Origin: an uncultured Saprospiraceae bacterium | GTDB taxonomy: Bacteria; Bacteroidota; Bacteroidia; Chitinophagales; Saprospiraceae | Reading direction: 5' to 3' | Length of the DNA stretch: 5,108 bases | Assembly (NCBI GenBank): GCA_937127195.1 | Contig: CAKZLT010000644.1 | Span: forward strand, 1-5,108 | In this document: piece after piece, positions 1 through 5,108 of the stretch | How the letters are laid out: each line of letters opens with the position of its first letter | Position numbering within the stretch: the first letter of the stretch is position 1 | The notes under the pieces: model-generated | Told to the model about the DNA's origin: nothing | Database searches by the model: none | What the model saw: the letters and a program-made list of their open reading frames with translations, nothing else | Translations under genes and position numbers: made by a program

Positions 1-488
1 TGATAAATTGGCATAAAATCAACATCAGTAATATTTGAAAATTGTTTCTTTTGATAAAGCGTATCCAAAAATGCAATGCCAACGGATCGAACCGCAACGC
101 CTGCGGTATCGGCTAAGCTTACCCAAAAATTAACATGATAAACCTCCCCCGAATCCAATGGTTTTGTCAATTCGGTAAGCATATATTCTCGATAATCTCT
201 ATCGTAAAAAGCATAAAAACCGCCATAAGCAATACCGTCTACCGTATTTTGATGCCCAAAAAAATTGGTCGGTGTTTGCACAATCGGCGATTCGTGTTTG
301 AGGACACAACTAGAATAATAATCGGTTGTGCCTTTGGTCGGAGCGATCCAATCTTGCACGCAATAAAACATACTATAAACCGAAGGACAACAAACACTTT
401 TTTCAAAACCAGGGTTGGAAATGAGGTTTTGCGCCCAGTTTATGGATGTAATATTGCATATCAGAATAAAGGTTATAATCCATTTCAT
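1..488 (-). CDS. Secreted protein with Bacteroidota OmpA/PKD-associated N-terminal module (partial, C-terminus off left edge)
   Basis: The frame reads without a stop from ATG at 488 to the window edge, giving 162 codons. Residues 1-19 look like a Sec signal peptide (MKW, hydrophobic IITFILICNI, then a likely cut after NWA before Gln20). The mature part starts NLISNPGFE and continues with DWIAPTKGTTDYYSSC, FFGHQ, AYGGFYAFY, YREYMLTELTKPLDSGEVY and FWVSLAD. From memory, this order of motifs is the galactose-binding-like opening module of many Bacteroidota exported proteins, often followed by PKD or OmpA C-terminal domains or a type IX sorting tail. The C-terminal part lies outside the window, so the full architecture and role are unknown. 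It would act in the periplasm, outer membrane or outside the cell. The start codon lies on the breakpoint where the truncated malic enzyme gene begins on the other strand, so its natural promoter is probably missing and the first two or three codons may derive from the join. The frame upstream of 488 stays open only to 515 and holds no other ATG. Confidence 0.8.
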   Translation of the reverse strand, partial: MKWIITFILICNITSINWAQNLISNPGFEKSVCCPSVYSMFYCVQDWIAPTKGTTDYYSSCVLKHESPIVQTPTNFFGHQNTVDGIAYGGFYAFYDRDYREYMLTELTKPLDSGEVYHVNFWVSLADTAGVAVRSVGIAFLDTLYQKKQFSNITDVDFMPIY

Positions 489-490
489 GT
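476..490. other. Breakpoint between a secreted-protein gene (-) and 5'-truncated maeB (+)
   Basis: Reading the maeB frame upstream of TTG 509 gives SISCTRIYVSLGAKKENI from position 479, which matches the family segment after the Rossmann glycine motif (E. coli MaeB has ASIACMNLLVALG there, recalled from memory). The next codon upstream (476-478) is TAA, and nothing further left resembles malic enzyme in any frame. Instead, 1-488 codes on the minus strand for an unrelated exported protein. The two coding regions overlap by about 10 bp, including the minus-strand ATG. A switch this abrupt marks a rearrangement, insertion or deletion endpoint, or a chimeric read or assembly join with short microhomology. 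The sequence alone cannot decide which. Confidence 0.75.
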
Positions 491-508
491 ACTCGAATTT
501 ATGTTTCC

Positions 509-2170
509 TTGGGAGCTAAAAAGGAAAATATTTTCATGTATGATAGTAAAGGTTTGATACACGGAGATAGAACGAACTTGAATGGAAAGAAGCCAGAATT
601 TATTAATAATTCTGTGCCAATGAATACTTCTTTGACTGATATTCTAAAGGGTGCTGACGTTTTTATTGGCTTGTCAAGAGGAAACGTTTTGAGTAAAGAT
701 ATGGTCAAAGGAATGGCAGAAAATCCTGTTATTTTTGCAATGGCAAATCCAACACCTGAGATTAGTTACGAAGATGCCAAAGCGGCAAGACCTGATTGTA
801 TTATGGCAACAGGGCGTTCTGACTACCCTAATCAGGTCAATAATGTACTTGGGTTTCCATTTATTTTTAGAGGCGCGTTAGATGTTCGTGCTTCCGAAAT
901 CAACGAAGAAATGAAGTTAGGCGCAGTTTATGCCTTAGCCGAATTAGCAAAAAAACCAGTACCTGATATTGTAAATATCGCTTATAATAATAACAATCTT
1001 AAGTTTGGTAGAGATTATATCATTCCGAAACCAGTTGACCCGCGTCTAATCACAACTGTTGCTCCTGCGGTAGCGAAAGCTGCAATGGATACTGGCGTTG
1101 CATTACACCCGATTAAGGATTGGGATGCTTATGAGGAAGAGTTGGCGATGCGTCTTGGAAATGATAATACCTTATCAAAAGTTATCGAAACGAGAGCACA
1201 GCAAGTACTTAAAAAGATAGTTTTTGCAGATGCAGAAGATGTATCTGTATTGAAAGCAGCTCGCGTAGTTTTTGAAGAAAAAATTGCACATCCTATCCTT
1301 TTAGGAAATCGTGAGGTTGTCGAACAAATGCTATTTGAGCAAAATATCATGCTGCCTGGCGTTCAGATTATTGACCCAAAAAGACCAGCAAACGAAGAAG
1401 AAAAAGCTATTCAAGAGAAATATTCTAATCATTATTACGAAAAGCGTAAACGTAAAGGTCTTTCTAAAAAAGAAGCTGCCAATACAATGAGAGCGCGTAG
1501 TTTTTATGGAACTGTAATGGTTGACATGGGCGATGCTGACGGAATGATTGGAGGTTTGACGAATAAATATCCTGACACGGTTCGTCCTGCTTTGCAGATT
1601 ATTGGAGCAAGACCAGAAGTCAAAAAAGTGGCGAGTATGCACATTTTAATGACTAAATCAGGGCCTTTGTTCTTGGCAGATACGACTATTAATCATCATC
1701 TTGAGGCCGTAGATATTGCTAATATCGCCGAATTAGTTGCAGACCAAGCCCGTGTATTCAATATCGAACCACGTATTGCAATGGTTACTTATTCTAATTT
1801 TGGTTCTGTAATAAATGGAGAATCTGCCGTTTTGATGCGAAAAGCAACTGATATTTTACATAAAAAACATCCTGACTTGATTGTTGATGGTGAAATGCAG
1901 GCACATTTAGCTTTGGATGAAAAAGCCTTAAAGCAACTTTATCCTTTTTCAAAATTGGCTGGTAAAAAGGCAAATATTTTGATATTTCCTAATCTTTCTT
2001 CAGCTAATATTTCTTACAATCTACTAAATAAAGCAGGAGAAATGGACATTATAGGTCCAATTTTATTAGGTCTAAAAAAGCCAGTTCACATTTTACAGCT
2101 AGGTTCTACCGTTCGACAAATTGTCGATATGGTTGGTATCGCAGCAATGCACGCACAAGTAATTGAGTAA
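509..2170 (+). CDS. maeB: NADP-dependent malic enzyme, MaeB type with C-terminal phosphotransacetylase-like domain (5'-truncated)
   Basis: Malic enzyme oxidatively decarboxylates malate to pyruvate and makes NAD(P)H in the cytoplasm. The 553 codons contain the second part of the NAD-binding domain: ANPTPEI at 79-85, TGRSDYPNQVNNVLG at 101-115, FIFRGALDV at 118-126, EMKLGAVYALAELA at 134-147 and IIPKPVDPRL at 171-180. A PTA_PTB-like domain runs from about 222 to 553, with ADGMIGGLT at 343-351 and FPNLSSANISYN at 493-504. In hybrid malic enzymes this C-terminal domain is known as regulatory (acetyl-CoA sensing) rather than as an active phosphotransacetylase. Family members are about 750-760 residues. 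About 190-200 N-terminal residues are missing here, including the malic N-terminal domain with its catalytic Tyr/Lys and the GxGxxG-type motif, so this copy should not be catalytic. Position 509 is TTG, a Leu codon inside the homologous region rather than a convincing start; the first in-frame ATG is at 536. No promoter or ribosome site is visible. The rest of the frame is undamaged, which implies a recent break or an artefact. The stop lies one base before the hairpin element. Confidence 0.9.
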   Translation: MGAKKENIFMYDSKGLIHGDRTNLNGKKPEFINNSVPMNTSLTDILKGADVFIGLSRGNVLSKDMVKGMAENPVIFAMANPTPEISYEDAKAARPDCIMATGRSDYPNQVNNVLGFPFIFRGALDVRASEINEEMKLGAVYALAELAKKPVPDIVNIAYNNNNLKFGRDYIIPKPVDPRLITTVAPAVAKAAMDTGVALHPIKDWDAYEEELAMRLGNDNTLSKVIETRAQQVLKKIVFADAEDVSVLKAARVVFEEKIAHPILLGNREVVEQMLFEQNIMLPGVQIIDPKRPANEEEKAIQEKYSNHYYEKRKRKGLSKKEAANTMRARSFYGTVMVDMGDADGMIGGLTNKYPDTVRPALQIIGARPEVKKVASMHILMTKSGPLFLADTTINHHLEAVDIANIAELVADQARVFNIEPRIAMVTYSNFGSVINGESAVLMRKATDILHKKHPDLIVDGEMQAHLALDEKALKQLYPFSKLAGKKANILIFPNLSSANISYNLLNKAGEMDIIGPILLGLKKPVHILQLGSTVRQIVDMVGIAAMHAQVIE

Positions 2171-2183
2171 GCAATGAGTGAAT

Positions 2184-2207
2184 GATAGAATGATAGAATG
2201 ATAGAAT
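2184..2207 (+). repeat. Tandem repeat, 3 x GATAGAAT (left hairpin arm)
   Basis: Three exact 8-bp units at 2184-2191, 2192-2199 and 2200-2207. They are preceded by GAGT and GAAT tetramers, so the arm is a quasi-tetranucleotide array (CAAT, GAGT, GAAT, then GATA/GAAT alternating). The same unit appears inverted in the right arm with a different copy number. Confidence 0.9.
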
Positions 2208-2256
2208 AGGCTACCGCTGTTAGTTGCGCCTTAAAAGCGTGAAACAGCGGTAGCCT

Positions 2257-2300
2257 ATTCTATCATTCTATCATTCTATCATTCTATCATTCATTCATTC
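2257..2300 (-). repeat. Tandem repeat, 4 x ATTCTATC plus 3 x ATTC (right hairpin arm)
   Basis: Four exact 8-bp units (2257-2264, 2265-2272, 2273-2280, 2281-2288) are followed by three ATTC tetramers (2289-2300). The unit is the reverse complement of the left-arm unit. The right arm therefore has one more octamer and two more tetramers than the left, which accounts for the whole 16-nt length difference between the arms. Confidence 0.9.
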
Positions 2301-2311
2301 ACTCATTGGCT

Positions 2312-4198
2312 TTATGCGAATTCCGACAATTCCATCCATTTTTCTTCCTTCGCTTCAATATCCTCTTCTTTCTTAGAAAGTTCAATAGACAGTTCTTGAA
2401 TTTTTTCACTAGACATCGACGTATCACCAAACTTACTATGAATTTCGACTTTTCGAGCTTCTAATTTTTCAATTGATTTTTCGAGCTTTCCAAGTTCTTT
2501 ACGTTCTTGATAAGTCAGCTTTCTGACAGGTTCTTCTTCTGCGGCTTCTTCTTTTGCTGCTAATCTTTTTGCCTTTTCTTCCCGTTCTGCTCGGCGTTCT
2601 TCCAATTCTTCTTCTTTCTCCAAAAGGCGATATTCTGGATAACTTCCGTTGAAATCTTTCACTTTACCATCTCCTTGAAAAATGAATAAATGGTCAACCA
2701 ACTTATCCATAAAATACCTATCATGTGATACCATGACCAAGCAGCCCCCATATTCCATCAGAAATTCTTCCAAGATATTCAAAGTCAAAATATCCAAGTC
2801 ATTCGTCGGCTCATCCAGTATCAAGAAATTCGGGTTTTTCATCAAAACCGTCAAAAGATATAACCTTCTGCGTTCTCCTCCGCTCAACTTAGAAACGTAA
2901 GTCCAGTGTTTATCTTCATCAAACAAAAAACGCTCTAAAAACTGCTTTGCATATATTTTGCTACCGTCGCCCATTTCAATAAAAGGCGCGATGTCTTTAA
3001 TCACTTCAATCACTCTTTTGTCTTCCAATAATTGGATTCCTTCTTGTTCATAATGCCCCAAAACGATGGTTTCCCCTCTTTGGATACGCCCAGAATCCAA
3101 TGCCAGTTCTTCCGTCAAAAGCTTCAAAAAAGTTGACTTTCCTGTTCCATTTTTACCAACAATACCAACTCTTTCGCCTCTTTGAAACTTATAAGAAAAG
3201 TTTTCAATGATTTTCAAATCACCAAAAGACTTTGTTATATTATATAGCTCAATGATTTTTTTACCCAAACGATTACCTTTCATTTCAAACTCAAAACGGT
3301 CATCTTGAATTTTTTTACTCGCGCGCGTTTTCAAATCCTTAAAAGCACTCAATCGTGCTTTTGCCTTCGTACCTCGACCTTGCGGCATTTTTCTGACCCA
3401 TTCGAGTTCCGTTTTCATCAAGCGTTTGGCTCTTCCGATTGTACGCGCATCTATTTCGTGGCGTTCTGCTTTCTTTTGTAAATAATAAGAATAATTACCT
3501 CGATAGCGGAACAAAGTACCTTCGTCCAATTCTATAATTGTATTACAAACGCGCTCCAAAAAGTATCTATCGTGCGTTACCATAAAAATGGTAATATTGG
3601 AAGTTGTCAAAAAGCCTTCAATCCATTCAATCATACTCAAATCCAAGTGATTCGTAGGCTCATCGAGTATCAAAAAATCGGGTTCGTCGATAATCAATTT
3701 GGCAAAAGCCAATCGTTTTCTTTGACCTCCAGAAAGCTCACTGACAGGCTGTTGTAGGCGTGTAATACTTAATTTGGCTAGTGTTTCTTTGACATTCGAT
3801 TCTATATCCCATGCTTTTACAGCATCCATTTGCGCCAAAGCTTCTTGCAATTCGTCCGTTTTATGCGGCTCTAACATTGCCTCTTCATAAGCTTTTAAGG
3901 CTTGCAATTGCGGATTATCATTCGAGTCAAAAATGGTTTCCATTGCCGTTTTTGACTCATCAAAATTTGGTTCTTGGTCAAGGTAGCCTACTCTTGCATC
4001 TCTATTCAGCAAAATTTTAGCGTGCTCTCCTTCTGCCGTTTCAAGCCCTGCAATTATTTTGAGTAACGTTGATTTTCCTGTACCGTTTCTAGCAACAAAA
4101 GCGATTTTATTTCCTTTCTCAATATGAAAAGACAAATCTTGAAATAGTACTTTTTCACCGTAAGATTTAGTGATATTTTCTAGTGTCAAATAATTCAT
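2312..4198 (-). CDS. uup: ABC-F family ATPase, Uup-like
   Basis: This is a complete 628-residue soluble protein with two ABC ATPase domains and no membrane segment, as in the ABC-F family. ABC-F proteins act on ribosomes; E. coli Uup is also linked to branched DNA and precise transposon excision. Domain 1 has Walker A ARNGTGKS at 36-43, LSGGQ at 155-159, Walker B LILDEP at 176-181 with catalytic Glu180, and His209. Domain 2 has GKNGTGKS at 348-355, LSGGE at 438-442, LILDEP at 459-464 with Glu463, and His492. The inter-domain linker (about 240-315) includes ELEWVRKMPQGRGTKAKARL, typical of Uup relatives. A charged Glu/Lys/Arg stretch (about 524-557) leads to a C-terminal coiled coil (about 561-628) beginning LTYQERKELGKLEKSIEKLE, like the DNA-binding tail of Uup. 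The length fits Uup (about 635). There are no transport partners nearby, consistent with ABC-F. The first Walker A starts with Ala instead of Gly, which I recall as common in Bacteroidota relatives. The gene is monocistronic as far as visible, convergent with maeB and divergent from the LRR gene. ABC-F is near certain; the Uup subgroup is likely. Confidence 0.93.
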   Translation of the reverse strand: MNYLTLENITKSYGEKVLFQDLSFHIEKGNKIAFVARNGTGKSTLLKIIAGLETAEGEHAKILLNRDARVGYLDQEPNFDESKTAMETIFDSNDNPQLQALKAYEEAMLEPHKTDELQEALAQMDAVKAWDIESNVKETLAKLSITRLQQPVSELSGGQRKRLAFAKLIIDEPDFLILDEPTNHLDLSMIEWIEGFLTTSNITIFMVTHDRYFLERVCNTIIELDEGTLFRYRGNYSYYLQKKAERHEIDARTIGRAKRLMKTELEWVRKMPQGRGTKAKARLSAFKDLKTRASKKIQDDRFEFEMKGNRLGKKIIELYNITKSFGDLKIIENFSYKFQRGERVGIVGKNGTGKSTFLKLLTEELALDSGRIQRGETIVLGHYEQEGIQLLEDKRVIEVIKDIAPFIEMGDGSKIYAKQFLERFLFDEDKHWTYVSKLSGGERRRLYLLTVLMKNPNFLILDEPTNDLDILTLNILEEFLMEYGGCLVMVSHDRYFMDKLVDHLFIFQGDGKVKDFNGSYPEYRLLEKEEELEERRAEREEKAKRLAAKEEAAEEEPVRKLTYQERKELGKLEKSIEKLEARKVEIHSKFGDTSMSSEKIQELSIELSKKEEDIEAKEEKWMELSEFA

Positions 4199-4440
4199 AC
4201 ACCTATTTTATATATAATTGACAATCTGCCTGCTAACGCGTCAAGCAGTTTGACAATGCTTTTATTTAATTTGATGACGAAAATCGTCGCTTTATATTTA
4301 TTGAATTAATATTCAAAATCTTCAAAGTGAAGCGAATTTAAGATATATCAGTCGTAATCAAAAAATAGATATGATTTAGCTTTTATAATTCGTTTTTTAA
4401 TACATCAAGAATTCTTATTTTTATTATAAAAATAATTCCA
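4199..4440. other. Divergent intergenic region with small inverted repeats
   Basis: This 242-bp AT-rich spacer must hold the promoters of both the leftward ABC-F gene and the rightward LRR gene. Besides the TTGACAAT copies it has three small inverted repeats: GACGA-aaa-TCGTC (4276-4288), TTGAAT-taat-ATTCAA (4301-4316) and CTTCA-aag-TGAAG (4320-4332). I found no convincing Bacteroidota promoter (TTG near -33 with TAnnTTTG near -7) for either gene, and no tRNA or small ORF. Confidence 0.5.
4218..4257. repeat. Repeated TTGAC/GTCAA motifs upstream of the ABC-F gene
   Basis: TTGACAAT occurs twice in the same orientation (4218-4225 and 4250-4257), 32 bp apart, about three helical turns. An inverted GTCAA (4240-4244) lies between them and forms GTCAA-5 nt-TTGAC with the second copy. 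CTGCT (4230-4234) and AGCAG (4244-4248) form another short inverted repeat around ACGCGT. The block lies 20-60 bp upstream of the ABC-F start and could be an operator or 5' leader structure. The motifs are short and could be chance in AT-rich DNA. Confidence 0.35.
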
Positions 4441-5108
4441 ATGCAAGCAAAACACTTAATTATCGCAGTTGTTATTTTAGAAGCTCTTTTTCTAGGTTGG
4501 ACTTCTTTTATAGATAACCAAGATGAAAAAGGAGAAAACATTTTTTCGGATAAAAACATACTTCAAACTGTTACTCTAGCTGTTCTCAAAAAACATAGCA
4601 ATGATAGTATTAGTAGAATCACCCGAAAAGAAATCTATGAAATCAATCATAATTACCTTGATTTAAAAGGAAAAAGACTTAGCTCACTTCCAATCTTATC
4701 ATCACCCTTATCGGAAGAAGAAGAATATGAAAATGAACAAACCATCAATACTTTAAATCAAATCACCCATCTTGATATTTCTAGCAATTATTTAACCGTA
4801 TTTCCACTTTATTTTTTAAAAATGAAAAACTTAAAAAAAGTATTTTTAGGAAATAATAATATTAAATCCATTACTATAATTCAGGAAAGATTATCGTTTG
4901 CTGAAGAAAGCACAAGTATTAAAACCGTTGATTTATCTAATAATAAAATCATCCATTATTCTACTAATACTTTAAAATTACCCAATTTACAATATCTAAA
5001 CTTGAGTGGTAATTTTGATTTAGTAAAAATTTCTATAGGAAAAGGTGATTTTAGGAAGTTAAAAGAGCTAAATATTAGAAATACAGCGCTAGCTGATGAT
5101 ATAGAAAA
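4441..5108 (+). CDS. Leucine-rich-repeat protein with N-terminal hydrophobic segment (partial, C-terminus off right edge)
   Basis: The frame is open from ATG 4441 to the edge (222 codons visible). This is the first start codon after an in-frame TGA at 4372-4374. Residues 4-20 (KHLIIAVVILEALFLGW) form a hydrophobic stretch that could be a weak signal peptide or an N-terminal membrane anchor. After a charged region, LRR units appear: YLDLKGKRLSSLP (72-84), ITHLDISSNYLTVFP (108-122), LKKVFLGNNNIKSI (131-144), IKTVDLSNNKIIHY (160-173), LQYLNLSGNFDLVKI (183-197) and LKELNIRNTAL (207-217). They follow the LxxLxLxxN pattern with irregular spacing and an acidic insertion EEEEYENE (92-99) between the first two. 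LRRs are protein-binding scaffolds, so the partner and role cannot be named. The gene is visibly more AT-rich than the other coding regions, with many AAA/AAT/TTA codons. It is divergent from the ABC-F gene, and no functional link is apparent. Confidence 0.82.
   Translation, partial: MQAKHLIIAVVILEALFLGWTSFIDNQDEKGENIFSDKNILQTVTLAVLKKHSNDSISRITRKEIYEINHNYLDLKGKRLSSLPILSSPLSEEEEYENEQTINTLNQITHLDISSNYLTVFPLYFLKMKNLKKVFLGNNNIKSITIIQERLSFAEESTSIKTVDLSNNKIIHYSTNTLKLPNLQYLNLSGNFDLVKISIGKGDFRKLKELNIRNTALADDIE

Larger units (their letters stand above)
2172..2308. repeat. Large tandem-repeat-bearing hairpin element between convergent genes (possible bidirectional terminator)
   Basis: The left arm is 2172-2221 and the right arm 2243-2308, separated by a 21-nt loop. 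The inner 42 bp pair perfectly (2180-2221 with 2243-2284). The outer 8 bp (CAATGAGT at 2172-2179 with ACTCATTG at 2301-2308) also pair, leaving a 16-nt bulge (2285-2300) in the right arm. The inner core is GC-richer (AGGCTACCGCTGTT and its complement). The loop can add a 3-bp CGC/GCG stem around CTTAAAA. The element starts 1 bp after the maeB stop and ends 3 bp before the ABC-F stop, so it fills the whole gap. Its position suits termination of both genes, but no U-tract follows either arm. A dispersed palindromic (REP- or MITE-like) element is an alternative. No transposase or clear target-site duplication is seen. Confidence 0.85.

Noticed and set aside
1..475. Missing 5' part of maeB displaced by a frameshift
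   Set aside because: No frame of this stretch shows malic-domain or GxGxx motifs; it is fully explained by the minus-strand exported-protein gene.
135..557. Plus-strand open frame of 140 codons
   Set aside because: It runs antisense to the secreted-protein gene, whose minus-strand frame has a signal peptide and family motifs, and it crosses the breakpoint. Its product has no recognisable domain.
499..708. Minus-strand open frame antisense to maeB
   Set aside because: The plus strand here is clearly malic enzyme; the reverse frame has no recognisable motifs.
1129..1642. Two minus-strand open frames inside maeB (1129-1350 and 1331-1642)
   Set aside because: Both are antisense to conserved PTA-like domain sequence and show no family features.
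2172..2308. CRISPR array
   Set aside because: The repeats are 8 bp with no spacers and are arranged as an inverted pair; this is a microsatellite-bearing hairpin.
2682..4020. Plus-strand open frames inside the ABC-F gene (2682-2900, 3572-3757, 3811-4020)
   Set aside because: They are antisense to well-conserved ABC motifs and have no recognisable domain.
4207..4244. Sigma-70-like promoter for the ABC-F gene (TTGACG with TATATA on the minus strand)
   Set aside because: The spacing is about 22 bp, too long, and the Bacteroidota -7 motif TAnnTTTG is absent; in such AT-rich DNA the match is not meaningful.
4276..4288. GACGA-aaa-TCGTC as an intrinsic terminator
   Set aside because: It is only a 5-bp stem, with no T-run, and lies between divergent gene starts where no transcript is expected to end.

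Overview
The window looks like chromosomal DNA of an AT-rich member of the Bacteroidota. Three things point there: a secreted protein of a family typical of that phylum at the left edge, Bacteroidota-style wording in the malic enzyme and ABC-F proteins (for example a first Walker A that begins with Ala), and no clear Shine-Dalgarno sequences. A Cytophagales-like source is possible, but that is inference only.

Layout. (1) 1-488, minus strand: the N-terminal 162 codons of a secreted protein whose opening module often precedes OmpA-like or PKD domains; it runs off the left edge. (2) 509-2170, plus strand: a MaeB-type malic enzyme fused to a phosphotransacetylase-like domain, lacking about its first 190-200 residues. 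Recognisable homology continues upstream to about position 479, then stops at an in-frame TAA (476-478). At the same place the minus-strand gene begins. This is a sharp breakpoint: either a rearrangement or a chimeric assembly/amplification join. (3) 2171-2311: the gap between two convergent genes is filled almost exactly by a large hairpin of about 137 bp. Its arms carry 3 versus 4 copies of an 8-bp tandem unit around a GC-richer core. (4) 2312-4198, minus strand: a complete Uup-like ABC-F ATPase. (5) 4199-4440: an AT-rich divergent intergenic region with small direct and inverted repeats. (6) 4441 to the right edge, plus strand: the start of a very AT-rich leucine-rich-repeat protein with an N-terminal hydrophobic segment.

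The genes do not form a pathway. Malic enzyme is central carbon metabolism, the ABC-F protein is a translation or DNA-associated ATPase, and the two edge genes are probably envelope or exported proteins. No operon is visible: neighbours are head-to-head (1-488 and maeB), convergent (maeB and ABC-F) or divergent (ABC-F and LRR). No RNA gene, CRISPR array, transposase or complete defence system is supported. The two items most worth following up are the maeB breakpoint and the tandem-repeat hairpin.
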